Part shown: positions 15,454-24,538 of the stretch, piece after piece
Layout of the letters: each line of letters begins with the position of its first letter
Position numbering within the stretch: position 1 is the first letter of the stretch
Origin: JBCBKU01 sp038521345
GTDB lineage: Bacteria > Pseudomonadota > Alphaproteobacteria > Rhodobacterales > Rhodobacteraceae
Direction of reading: 5' to 3'
Assembly (NCBI GenBank): GCA_038521345.1
Contig: JBCBKU010000028.1
Location: forward strand, 1 to 31,794
Length of the DNA: 31,794 nt
Position numbers and translations under genes: made by a program
The notes under the pieces: generated by a model
What the model saw: only the letters and a program-made list of their open reading frames with translations
What the model was told of the DNA's origin: nothing
Database searches by the model: none

Positions 15454-16920
15454 TCACTCTGCCGCCTTCAACTCGAACCCCTGCGCAATCTGGTCCGACG
15501 GGACGACGGGATACGCCCCCGAGAAGCAGGCATCGCAGTATTGCGGGGCGGCCGGGTCGCGCCCTTTCGCTTGGCCCACGGCGCGATAGAGCCCGTCGAG
15601 CGATATGAACCGCAGAGAATTGACGCCAAGGTGATCGCGCATTTCGTCCTCGCTCATTCGCGCGGCAAGGAGCTTTTCACGATGCGGCGTGTCGACCCCA
15701 TAGAAACAGGGCCAGGCCGTGGGCGGCGAGGCGATGCGGAAGTGGACCTCTTGCGCACCGGCATCGAGGAGCATTTCCTTGATCTTTTGGGTCGTCGTTC
15801 CACGGACCACGCTGTCATCCACAAGGACAAGTCGTTTGCCTCGTACCAGCGCGCGGTTGATGTTCAGCTTGAGCCGGACGCCCATGTTCCGGATCTGCTC
15901 GGTCGGTTCAATAAAGGTCCGGCCCACATACTGGTTCCGGATGATCCCCATCGCGTAGGGTATGCCCGCCTCCTGACTGTAGCCGATGGCAGCGGGTGTT
16001 CCGCTGTCGGGAACCGGGCAGACGAGATCGGCATCGACCGGCGCCTCGCGGGCCAGTTCCACACCGATCTGGCGGCGTGTTTCGTAGACCGAGCGGCCCC
16101 CGAGGATACTGTCGGGGCGCGAGAAATAGACATGTTCGAAGATGCAGAAGCGGGCGCGTTTCGCTTCGAACGGGCGGTGCGAGGTGATCTTGCCGTGCTC
16201 GATCACGACCATCTCACCCGGCTCGACCTCACGCAGAAACTCGGCGCCGATGATATCGAGTGCGCAGGTCTCCGAGGCGAGGGCCCAGGCCCCGTCGCCC
16301 AGCTGGCCCAGCACGAGAGGCCGGACGCCAAGGGGGTCGCGGACACCGATCAGCTTGGTTCGCGTCATCGCGACGATCGAAAAGGCGCCCTCGACGCGGC
16401 GAAGCGCGTCCTTGATCCGCTCGGGCACCTGACGTTGAAGAGAGCGCGCCATCAGGTGAATGATGCATTCGCTGTCCGAGGACGACTGGAAGATCGAGCC
16501 GCGCTCGATCAGTTCGCGACGCAACTCGTCCGCGTTGGTGATATTGCCGTTATGGGCGATGGCTGCGCCACCGAGGGAAAACTCGCCAAAGAACGGCTGT
16601 ACATCCCGGATTGCGGTGTGGCCCTTGGAGCCGGTGGTGGAATAACGCACATGCCCGATGGAGAGCGTGCCAGGCAGCGTCTCCATCAGGCTGGCTTTGG
16701 TGAAATTGTCGCGCACATATCCGAAACGGCGGGCCGAGTTGAAACCCTCGTCCGGATCGTAGGAGACGATACCGCCGGCTTCTTGCCCCCGATGCTGGAG
16801 AGCGTGAAGGCCGAGGGCCACAAAATTGGCCGCTTCGTCTACTCCGATGACGCCGAACACGCCGCATTCCTCACGAAGTTTGTCGTCGTCGAAAGGATGC
16901 GACGGTGGGAGCTGACGCAT
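15454..16920 (-). CDS. purF: Amidophosphoribosyltransferase, Fe-S type
   Basis: A 488-residue enzyme for the first committed step of purine synthesis, making phosphoribosylamine from PRPP and glutamine. The glutaminase nucleophile is Cys19 (REECGVFGV) after an 18-residue propeptide. The N-terminal Ntn domain shows HRGQEAGG and GHVRYSTTG. The PRPP loop is LVLVDDSVVRGTT (about 365-377). Cysteines in ARFCIFEH, TAWPCFYG and the C-terminal YCDACFSG match the [4Fe-4S] ligands of the Bacillus-type enzyme. I chose the ATG at 16920, giving a propeptide like that of related proteins; an in-frame ATG at 16953 is the alternative. Confidence 0.95.
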   Translation of the reverse strand: MRQLPPSHPFDDDKLREECGVFGVIGVDEAANFVALGLHALQHRGQEAGGIVSYDPDEGFNSARRFGYVRDNFTKASLMETLPGTLSIGHVRYSTTGSKGHTAIRDVQPFFGEFSLGGAAIAHNGNITNADELRRELIERGSIFQSSSDSECIIHLMARSLQRQVPERIKDALRRVEGAFSIVAMTRTKLIGVRDPLGVRPLVLGQLGDGAWALASETCALDIIGAEFLREVEPGEMVVIEHGKITSHRPFEAKRARFCIFEHVYFSRPDSILGGRSVYETRRQIGVELAREAPVDADLVCPVPDSGTPAAIGYSQEAGIPYAMGIIRNQYVGRTFIEPTEQIRNMGVRLKLNINRALVRGKRLVLVDDSVVRGTTTQKIKEMLLDAGAQEVHFRIASPPTAWPCFYGVDTPHREKLLAARMSEDEMRDHLGVNSLRFISLDGLYRAVGQAKGRDPAAPQYCDACFSGAYPVVPSDQIAQGFELKAAE

Positions 16921-16978
16921 TGCGACCCCGAATCCATGTGCGCGATGGCTCATGACATAGGGCGCCGGGCGCCCGGTG

Positions 16979-17500
16979 TCACGAAACTATCATAGTGGCT
17001 TGCGTGCGCCGGCCGAGAAAGACAAGGCCAAGCCCAGTCAGAAGCAAAGCGATGCCGGAGGCGGCGGTTCTGATCTGGTTGAAAAGCTGCCAGCGGGGCG
17101 AATAGGCGGCCCAGATGGCTTGCGCTCGGTCGGGGTCGGTGACCGCGCCTTCCGCCGCCAAAGCCTCGTTCATGGGCACGTTGACCGAGAGGGTCAGGTA
17201 GAGACCCCCAACGGCGTAGACAAGCGCGGCGGCGCCAAAGGCCGAGGCGGCCGCGGGACGGCGCGTGAGACCGGCCAAAAGAGCGGTCAGTGCCAGGGCA
17301 ATCGGGGTCCCGAAAAAGGCGGGAGCGAAGACGATATTTCGGACCGAGGCGTTCATGGCCTGCATGGCGGCGACAGCCACCCGCGGCTCTGCGACGTCGA
17401 GGCCCCACATGGTCGAACAGACCCAGGCGTAGAAGAAGCCGAAGATGGCGCCGGTCAGGGCGAGCGCGCTGAAAGCAAAGATCCAAAGGACAATCGGCAT
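16979..17500 (-). CDS. DUF1772-like four-helix membrane protein
   Basis: A 173-residue inner-membrane protein with four hydrophobic segments (about 5-25, 50-75, 80-103 and 145-167). The extramembrane pieces (AMQAMNASVRN; LSVNVPMNEALAAEG; AAYSPRWQLFNQIRTAAS) follow the DUF1772 pattern. Members of this family have no proven function but often sit beside TetR genes, as here. The ATG at 17500 has GAGG six bases upstream; an in-frame GTG at 17512 is weaker. It is divergent from tetR across a 111-bp gap holding two 15-bp repeats, so the TetR protein probably represses it. Confidence 0.8.
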   Translation of the reverse strand: MPIVLWIFAFSALALTGAIFGFFYAWVCSTMWGLDVAEPRVAVAAMQAMNASVRNIVFAPAFFGTPIALALTALLAGLTRRPAAASAFGAAALVYAVGGLYLTLSVNVPMNEALAAEGAVTDPDRAQAIWAAYSPRWQLFNQIRTAASGIALLLTGLGLVFLGRRTQATMIVS

Positions 17501-17517
17501 CGGCGGCCTCACATGGT

Positions 17518-17560
17518 GTATAGAAGTGTACGATTTGCACTATCCGTATAGAAGTGTACG
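17518..17560. promoter_or_regulatory. Tandem 15-bp repeats, probable TetR operators
   Basis: GTATAGAAGTGTACG occurs exactly at 17518-17532 and 17546-17560. Each copy is an imperfect palindrome (GTAYA-N4-TRTAC). Copy 1 starts 18 bp before the DUF1772 ATG. Copy 2 lies inside candidate promoters for both directions: TTGCAC (17535-17540)-N16-TACGCT for tetR, and TTGACC-N15-TATACG on the minus strand. Autoregulation plus repression of the DUF1772 gene is the likely meaning. Confidence 0.65.
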
Positions 17561-17611
17561 CTAGCGGTCAAGGGGGCGTTAGACCTGACATTAGGACCGA
17601 GAGGAGCAGCG

Positions 17612-18202
17612 ATGACCCGGAACGAGCGAGAGGAGCGGATCGCGGCGGCGGCCTATGAGGTCTTGGCCGAGAAGGGCTTCGGCGGTGCGTCCATGCTGGC
17701 CGTCGCCAAGCGGGCCCGTGCCTCAAACGAGACGCTTTACAAATGGTACGGCGACAAGGTGGGGCTATTCTCAGCGCTCATCCGGGCCAATGCAGCCGAG
17801 GCGCGCGCGCTTTTGGAGGGCGCGCCAGTCGGAGAGGCGGACAATGCGGCCACCTTGCGCGCCTTGGCGCCGGTGCTCTTGGATCTGGTGACAAGCGAGA
17901 GAGCTGTGGCGCTGAACCGCGCGGCGGCCGCCGATGCCACCGGAGCCTTGGGTCAAGCGCTTGCTGCCGAGGGGCGCGAGACCGTGGCGCCCCTGATCGG
18001 GCAGGTGATGGCGGCGGCGCTCAAGGCAGGCGAGCTTCGGGGGGAGGGGCCAGAGGCGCTGGCCGATCTCTATATCTCGCTTGTCATCGGCGATTGGCAG
18101 ATCCGGCGGGCGACGCGGGTGATGGGCGCGCCGACCCCTGAGGCCGTGTCGGCCCGCGCCAAGCGAGGACTCGCCGCCTTTTTTCGGCTTGCCGGTCCTT
18201 AG
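17612..18202 (+). CDS. TetR/AcrR-family transcriptional regulator
   Basis: A 196-residue regulator with an N-terminal TetR HTH (residues about 8-55: AAYEVLAEKGFGGASMLAVA then KRARASNETLYKWYGDKVGL). The Ala-rich C-terminal ligand domain resembles the AcrR-like TetR_C group (VLLDLVTSERAVALNRAAAAD). AGGAG precedes the ATG by five bases. It is divergent from the DUF1772 gene. Its TAG overlaps the stop of convergent cvpA by three to four bases, leaving no room for a terminator. Confidence 0.88.
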   Translation: MTRNEREERIAAAAYEVLAEKGFGGASMLAVAKRARASNETLYKWYGDKVGLFSALIRANAAEARALLEGAPVGEADNAATLRALAPVLLDLVTSERAVALNRAAAADATGALGQALAAEGRETVAPLIGQVMAAALKAGELRGEGPEALADLYISLVIGDWQIRRATRVMGAPTPEAVSARAKRGLAAFFRLAGP

Positions 18203-18774
18203 GCTCCCGAGGTCGCGGGAGCCGCCTCGCAGTTGCCCACAAGCTCTTCGTAGCGAGCGCCGACCCAACCCGGGACGTCTTCCGGGATCTGATCGGCGAG
18301 GCTGTCCTGAACCTGCTGGAACACGACCGCGGACCGGCTGTCATCGATCATCGGGATCGGATCGCCAACGATGACGCGGTCGTAAATCAGAAGCGCGATT
18401 GCCACCAGAAGCGCCCCGCGTGCGACACCGAAGAGGAAGCCAAGTCCCTGATCCAGGCCGCCAATGGCCGACCGTTGCACTGCTCCGGCAAAGAGCGGGG
18501 CGAAGATTGAGACAATGACCAGCGACACCGCGAACACGGCGGCAAAGGCGGCGATCATGGCCAATTCGCAGCTGTCACCCAGAAAATCGGAAAGGATCGG
18601 AACCTCTTTGATCAGCGGCTCGACCTGGGGCGCCAGGAAAAAGGCGGCCACGGCCGCCGCGATCCACGCCAGAATGGCCAGGGCTTCGCGGACGAAACCC
18701 CGGGAATAGGCCAGAATGGCCGATACAACGATAACGAGGGCGACAATGCCGTCGACGACGGTGAAGCCTTCCAT
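18199..18774 (-). CDS. cvpA: CvpA family membrane protein
   Basis: A 191-residue inner-membrane protein with four hydrophobic segments. The family pattern is clear: VDGIVALVIVVSAILAYSRG then FVREALAILAW, and GGLDQGLGFLFGVARGALLV. CvpA was named for colicin V production and is linked to envelope maintenance and to purF in many bacteria; its molecular role is unsettled. The ATG at 18774 has AGGAG seven bases upstream and lies 24 bp after radA, so the two are probably cotranscribed. Here tetR/DUF1772 separates it from purF. Confidence 0.88.
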   Translation of the reverse strand: MEGFTVVDGIVALVIVVSAILAYSRGFVREALAILAWIAAAVAAFFLAPQVEPLIKEVPILSDFLGDSCELAMIAAFAAVFAVSLVIVSIFAPLFAGAVQRSAIGGLDQGLGFLFGVARGALLVAIALLIYDRVIVGDPIPMIDDSRSAVVFQQVQDSLADQIPEDVPGWVGARYEELVGNCEAAPATSGA

Positions 18775-18798
18775 ATGCTCGCTCCTCGCGCGCGCCAT

Positions 18799-20163
<1,365 letters not shown>

Positions 20164-20173
20164 GCGGGGCGGT

Positions 20174-20509
20174 TTAGTGGAAATGCTTGCCCGAGGAAAT
20201 TCCGTAAACGGGCTTTCGCACTAGCATCCGCCCGAAATACCAAAGCGGGAAGGGCAGGATTACCAGTGACAGACCTACAACGTACCGCATGTCCATCAAG
20301 AAAGCAGGCGCTTGCACCAGCGGCTCTCCGGGTGCGACGAGCATCAGGTTGAAGGCAAACCCAACTATGCCGATCAGGCTGAGAACCCGGTAGAAAAGCC
20401 GACTTCCGCCGCGGGATCGGCGCGCTGCCGCACCGGCCCTGACTGTCAGAAATGCAGGTGGACCCAAGGTCACGAGGATCATGACGATCGGCGTCAGGAC
20501 GGACTGCAT
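20174..20509 (-). CDS. Small membrane protein of unknown function
   Basis: A 111-residue protein with three hydrophobic segments (about 4-22, 41-60 and 73-93) and a basic C-terminal tail (MLVRKPVYGISSGKHFH). I do not recognise a family. It lies ten bases upstream of radA and is the first gene after a candidate promoter, so it probably leads a radA-cvpA transcript. No clear ribosome site is visible before its ATG. Confidence 0.6.
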   Translation of the reverse strand: MQSVLTPIVMILVTLGPPAFLTVRAGAAARRSRGGSRLFYRVLSLIGIVGFAFNLMLVAPGEPLVQAPAFLMDMRYVVGLSLVILPFPLWYFGRMLVRKPVYGISSGKHFH

Positions 20510-20546
20510 AGCACCACTAATAAATTGTTACGCTCCCACGGTGAGC

Positions 20547-20574
20547 ACAATACGTTGACGACGCGTCAATTCAA
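20547..20574 (-). promoter_or_regulatory. Candidate promoter for the radA unit, with palindrome in the spacer
   Basis: -35 TTGAAT (20569-20574) and -10 TATTGT (20547-20552) are 16 bp apart. The spacer holds TTGACG-ACG-CGTCAA (20555-20569), a perfect 6-bp inverted repeat. The region is visibly more AT-rich than its surroundings. Transcription would start about 30 bases before the small membrane-protein gene. Confidence 0.4.
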
Positions 20575-20588
20575 GGTTTTCCGGCGCT

Positions 20589-21050
20589 TTAGCCCAGTGT
20601 TTTAGGGGTATCGCGCGCGATTATGCGGCGCGTGGCGGCTGTAAGGGCGATCGAGCCTAAAATCGTGGCGGTAAAGAGGTACAGACCCCACGCCGTTTCC
20701 ACTCGACCAACGCCTGTTCCCTTAGCGAGGACAATATAGAGCGCGATCAGGAAGATATCGGCCATGGCCAACCGCCCCAGCCATTCGAGCGGCGCGAGCC
20801 ACCCTTGAGGCGGCCGACGGAACTGCACCAGAAGCAGCGCGAGCGTCTTGGCATAGGGCGCAACAAGGGCAAAGAAGCCGACGATCACGGCAAGAACGCG
20901 GTCCGTTTCCCAAAGGGCCGCGATGCCCGACAGGACCGTGATCTCATCGAGCCCGAACAGCGGCAACAGCCCCGCACGCAGCAAGGGTGCCGCCCAGGCT
21001 ATTGGAAACAAGACCAAAAGCGCAGCAGTCAGAATTCGAAGAGCCGTCAC
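20589..21050 (-). CDS. PqiA-like (paraquat-inducible protein A) membrane protein
   Basis: A 153-residue protein with about four hydrophobic segments. The stretch LEWLGRLAMADIFLIALYIV resembles the W-x-MxDVFxxAxxV signature of the PqiA domain, and SGIAALWETDRVLAVIVGFF matches its other conserved helix. It is a single-domain version; E. coli PqiA is about twice as long. PqiA proteins work with MCE lipid-transport systems, which is interesting given the MlaE/MlaF genes nearby. It follows the next upstream gene by six bases. Confidence 0.65.
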   Translation of the reverse strand: MTALRILTAALLVLFPIAWAAPLLRAGLLPLFGLDEITVLSGIAALWETDRVLAVIVGFFALVAPYAKTLALLLVQFRRPPQGWLAPLEWLGRLAMADIFLIALYIVLAKGTGVGRVETAWGLYLFTATILGSIALTAATRRIIARDTPKTLG

Positions 21051-21056
21051 AAGAGC

Positions 21057-21413
21057 TTAGCTGTGCTCACTTGGATCCGATTGCAAGCTCTTCTCCGTGA
21101 GGCGGCGCTGGAAGACGATCCGCGTGCCATGACCATAGCGCCCTGGCCGGGGATGTGCGGTCACGTCGCGGATGGCAGCCCAAGCCAATGCCGCAGCCAG
21201 AGCGGTTCCAAGGTCGCGGGCCCCAAGTGCCCCGGGCCCAAGAGCTGCTTGCGCCGTTGCGCTCGAGGCGGCCAGCGCCGCGACTCCGGCCAAACCATAG
21301 AGAATGCGGTTCCCGCTTTCCGACAGCACGAACCGACGCGCGGCAAGGGCGGCAACTGCGAGCGGGACGAAGAGCACGAGCGCGCGCAGTACAACGTCAA
21401 TCAATGGGGCCAT
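21057..21413 (-). CDS. Small membrane protein of unknown function
   Basis: A 118-residue protein with an N-terminal membrane helix (about 5-26), a second hydrophobic segment (37-57), an Ala-rich stretch, and a basic C-terminal tail (RYGHGTRIVFQRRLTEKSLQ). No family recognised. It is six bases upstream of the PqiA-like gene, so the two are probably cotranscribed. Two CtrA-like boxes lie in the 88-bp gap before it. Confidence 0.55.
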   Translation of the reverse strand: MAPLIDVVLRALVLFVPLAVAALAARRFVLSESGNRILYGLAGVAALAASSATAQAALGPGALGARDLGTALAAALAWAAIRDVTAHPRPGRYGHGTRIVFQRRLTEKSLQSDPSEHS

Positions 21414-21442
21414 GGCGAAAAGCTCCCGGCAAACGGTGTCAT

Positions 21443-21484
21443 GGTTAAGGAAGCGTTACGCCGACAGGGTTAAGGGAGTGTTAC
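21443..21484 (-). promoter_or_regulatory. Tandem repeats with CtrA-like boxes
   Basis: Two 17-nt direct repeats (21443-21459 and 21468-21484) match at 15 of 17 positions with a 25-bp period. Each contains TTAA-N7-TTAC on the plus strand, one base off the CtrA full site TTAA-N7-TTAA. On the minus strand the first copy reads TTAACCAT, the half-site form. They lie 30-71 bp before the 118-residue membrane-protein gene. Confidence 0.45.
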
Positions 21485-21501
21485 CGCGAGCGATGACCCG
21501 G

Positions 21502-21870
21502 CTAGGCCGCCAGAGTGTTCGATGCCACGAGGGCAAATAGCGCGGCTGCGATCCCAAGGCGGATCATCTCGACCCGCAACTCGCTGCCGCCGATCCGGCT
21601 GATCTCAAGCTGAAGGCCCACGGCCAGCCCCCCCGGAACACCAACGGCAAGGATCAGGATCACCCACGGGATCCCGACGAACCCACCGATCAGGACAAGC
21701 GCGACGGCCGAAGACATAACGGGCACGAAGACGCCCATAAGGGAAACGAAATGGCCGACATGGGTGCGCACCTGTTCGCGGGCCACGGTACGAAACCATG
21801 CCACCGTCAGCACGCCGGTATAGCACCAGAGGAATCCGGCGATCCATGGAATGAGCGCATAACGGGCCAT
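21502..21870 (-). CDS. Small membrane protein of unknown function
   Basis: A 122-residue protein with hydrophobic segments near 6-24, 42-65, 67-86 and 103-120. The motif FLWCYTGVLTVAWFRTVARE may mark a family, but I cannot name it. It lies 53 bp downstream of mlaF on the same strand and could be the last gene of the alr-mlaE-mlaF unit. No signal peptide cleavage site is evident. Confidence 0.55.
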   Translation of the reverse strand: MARYALIPWIAGFLWCYTGVLTVAWFRTVAREQVRTHVGHFVSLMGVFVPVMSSAVALVLIGGFVGIPWVILILAVGVPGGLAVGLQLEISRIGGSELRVEMIRLGIAAALFALVASNTLAA

Positions 21871-21923
21871 AGGACGTCATATAGCACGAGTTTGCCCACG
21901 GCGCGCCTTGTCTCGCGGACAGG

Positions 21924-22670
21924 TTACCGCAGCGTCTCGATCGGGCCGTCCGGGGACCCGGAAACAAACTGGGTCACATAGGGGTCTCCACAGGTGTCCA
22001 ATTCGGACAGCGGGCCGGACCAGCGGATCTTTCCGGCGTGCAGCATCGCCACCTTGTCGGCTATGGCGCGAACAGACGTCATGTCATGTGTAATCGTCAT
22101 GGCGGTCGCGCCCATTTCGACAACGATTTCACGGATAAGCTCGTTGATGACGCCTGCCATGATTGGGTCGAGGCCCGTTGTGGGTTCGTCGAAGAAGATG
22201 ACCTCTGGTTCGGCGGCGATTGCGCGTGCCAGCCCCACGCGTTTTTGCATCCCGCCCGACAATTCCGCCGGATACAGGTCGGCTACATCCGCCGAGAGCC
22301 CGACCCGGCGCAGTTTCTCGATCGCGATCTCCTTTGCCTCTTGCTTCGGGCGCTTCAGCGAACCCCTGAGCAGGCGGAAGGCCACGTTTTGCCAGACAGG
22401 CATGGAATCGAACAGCGCGGCGCCCTGAAACAGCATCCCGAAACGGGCGAGGAAAGGGTCGCGTTCTTCCTCCGCGACATCCTTGCCGTCCAAAAGTATG
22501 GTTCCGCGATCCGGATGTACGAGCCCGAGAACGCATTTGAGCGTGACCGACTTGCCGGTACCGGACCCCCCGATGATAACCATGCTTTCACCTGACCCCA
22601 CCGTCAGGTCGATCCCGGTGAGGACCTCTTTAGGTCCGAAAGCTTTGTGGATGTCCTGAAGCTCGATCAT
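21924..22670 (-). CDS. mlaF: MlaF-like phospholipid ABC transporter ATPase
   Basis: A 248-residue ATPase. Walker A is GGSGTGKS (34-41), signature LSGGMQKRVGLARA and Walker B VIFFDEPTTGLDP; the Met-Gln-Lys-Arg signature is typical of MlaF/Ttg2A. With MlaE it would form the core of an MCE-type lipid transporter maintaining outer-membrane asymmetry. The ATG at 22670 overlaps the mlaE stop by four bases. An upstream open extension lies inside mlaE and is rejected. No MlaD, MlaC or MlaB gene is adjacent. Confidence 0.88.
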   Translation of the reverse strand: MIELQDIHKAFGPKEVLTGIDLTVGSGESMVIIGGSGTGKSVTLKCVLGLVHPDRGTILLDGKDVAEEERDPFLARFGMLFQGAALFDSMPVWQNVAFRLLRGSLKRPKQEAKEIAIEKLRRVGLSADVADLYPAELSGGMQKRVGLARAIAAEPEVIFFDEPTTGLDPIMAGVINELIREIVVEMGATAMTITHDMTSVRAIADKVAMLHAGKIRWSGPLSELDTCGDPYVTQFVSGSPDGPIETLR

Positions 22671-23440
22671 GAGGAAAAGAACACCTCGGTCAGAAGGTAG
22701 TTCGAGGCGAGAATGAGGATCGACGCGGAGACGACCGCGTTCGTCGTGGCGCGACCCACGCCCTGCGCTCCGCGGCCTGAATTCATCCCGTGAAAGCACC
22801 CCATCACGGCAACGATGAAACCGAAGACGGCGGCTTTTGCGAGGCCCGAAGCGACATCGAAGACCTCGAGAAAGTCCAGCGTGTTCTTCATGTAGGCCCC
22901 GGCGTTGAAATCGAGCCGCGTGATGCCAACGAGGAACCCGCCCATGATGCCGATCACATCGCCTATGGCGACAAGCACGGGCAGCGTCAGCGTGGCGGCC
23001 AGAACGCGCGGAACGGTGAGGTACTTCATCGGGTGCGTCGACAGGGTGGTGAGCGCGTCGATCTGCTCGGTCACTTTCATTGTGCCAATCTCGGCGGCGA
23101 TCGAGGCGGCAACGCGCCCCGCGACCATCAGCCCGCCCAGCACCGGGCCCAGCTCGCGCACGATCCCAATGGCGACGATCGACGGAACAACCGTTTCCGC
23201 CGAGAACCTTGCACCGCCGGCATATATCTGAAGGGCAAGCGCGCCACCGGTGAAGAGCGTGGTCAAACCGACGACCGGCAGGCTGAGATAGCCGATGAGA
23301 TACAGCTGGACCAACAGTTCTCGGGGGTAGAACGGGGGGCGGACCATGTGGGACAAGGTCTGGCCGACATAAATGGATACCTGGCCGACAAGGGCGAGCA
23401 GGCCCAACACGGTCGCGCCAATGGCGGCAAGGAACTTCAT
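22667..23440 (-). CDS. mlaE: MlaE-like phospholipid ABC transporter permease
   Basis: A 257-residue polytopic membrane protein with the MlaE domain: VGLTTLFTGGALALQIY, the highly conserved RELGPVLGGLMVAGRVAASI then AAEIGTMKVTEQIDAL, and P-rich PRVLAATLTLPVLV. About five to six membrane segments are visible. Its ATG overlaps the alr stop and its stop overlaps mlaF, each by four bases, so alr-mlaE-mlaF is a tightly coupled unit. Confidence 0.9.
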   Translation of the reverse strand: MKFLAAIGATVLGLLALVGQVSIYVGQTLSHMVRPPFYPRELLVQLYLIGYLSLPVVGLTTLFTGGALALQIYAGGARFSAETVVPSIVAIGIVRELGPVLGGLMVAGRVAASIAAEIGTMKVTEQIDALTTLSTHPMKYLTVPRVLAATLTLPVLVAIGDVIGIMGGFLVGITRLDFNAGAYMKNTLDFLEVFDVASGLAKAAVFGFIVAVMGCFHGMNSGRGAQGVGRATTNAVVSASILILASNYLLTEVFFSS

Positions 23441-24483
23441 GTCGTCGCTCCGCTGTATCGCCGCAGATACCGGGGTCCGAGCGCAGTCAGAACCTCATAC
23501 CCGATTGTGTCAGCAGCGGTCGCAAAGGCGTCCGGGGTCTGGTGCCCCAGAATCTCGAGCGTATCTGGAGGCTGGGCGAGATGCGTGACATCGACGGTGA
23601 CAAGGTCCATCGAGATCCGGCCGACAACCGGGCAGGGGGTGCCGTCTGCAAAGACAACCGCGCGGTTGGATGCGGCGCGGATCAGGCCATCGGCATAGCC
23701 AGACGCGATGGTGGCAAGGCGAGTTTCCCGCGTCGCCGTCCAAGAATTGCCGTATCCTGCGGTCTCGCCTCGCGCGATTGTTCGGATCTGGATCACCGGA
23801 ACATCAAGTCGAAGCGTCGGTGTGGCGGTCGCAAACGGCAGCCCGCCGTAAAGCCCGATCCCCGGACGGGTAAGGTCGAAGTGATAGTCCGCACCGAGCA
23901 GGATGCCGCCCGTCGCGGCAAGCGACAGGGGCACATTGATGCCACCTGTCATCTCTGTGAAAACGGCCAACTGCGCTGAATTCATCGGATGGTCGGGTTC
24001 GTCCGCGCAGGCAAGGTGGCTCATGATCAGCCACGGAGACTGGGCCAGCGCGACATCGCGAACGGCCTCCCAGTCGGCGGGTTCGAGGCCCAAGCGGTTC
24101 ATGCCGGTATCGAGCTGAATGCCGAACGGGTGCCCGGGCAACGTCTCAAAGTGCCGGGTCATCTGTTCAACTGAATTCAGCATCGGCGTCAGATCGAGGT
24201 CGCCCAGCATGGATCCGTCCCCCGGCATGTGCCCGGAAAAAACGCCGATCCGGGGGCCATCGCCCACCGCCGCGCGTACCGTCGCTCCTTCTTCGGCCAT
24301 GGCCACGAAGAAAGTCGTGCATCCGGCCGTCGCAAGTCGTCCGGCAACGGCAGCGGCGCCCAGCCCGTACCCGTCGGCCTTCACGCATGCCGCAGTGGCG
24401 CAGCCTGGCGCACTTTCGGCGTCAAGCGCCGCCCAGTTCGCGGCGACCGCGTCGAGATCTATGGTGAGCGTGCCGCGTCCCAT
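23437..24483 (-). CDS. alr: Alanine racemase
   Basis: A 348-residue PLP enzyme converting L- to D-alanine for peptidoglycan. The PLP lysine is Lys35 (CVKADGYGLGA) and the second catalytic base Tyr244 (AGYGNSW). DTGMNRLG (125-132) and RPGIGLYGG (206-214) are further family motifs. Length is normal. It is the first gene of the alr-mlaE-mlaF unit, following the DUF1194 gene by 55 bp. Confidence 0.94.
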   Translation of the reverse strand: MGRGTLTIDLDAVAANWAALDAESAPGCATAACVKADGYGLGAAAVAGRLATAGCTTFFVAMAEEGATVRAAVGDGPRIGVFSGHMPGDGSMLGDLDLTPMLNSVEQMTRHFETLPGHPFGIQLDTGMNRLGLEPADWEAVRDVALAQSPWLIMSHLACADEPDHPMNSAQLAVFTEMTGGINVPLSLAATGGILLGADYHFDLTRPGIGLYGGLPFATATPTLRLDVPVIQIRTIARGETAGYGNSWTATRETRLATIASGYADGLIRAASNRAVVFADGTPCPVVGRISMDLVTVDVTHLAQPPDTLEILGHQTPDAFATAADTIGYEVLTALGPRYLRRYSGATT

Positions 24484-24538
24484 CCGGCGGTTCTGACATG
24501 GGGGGAGACGGCGTCAAGAGCGGTTCTGCGCCATGGCG

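Noticed and set aside
15409..16995. Plus-strand 528-residue frame opposite purF
   Set aside because: Long open frame caused by GC-rich codon structure on the other strand; purF is unmistakable.
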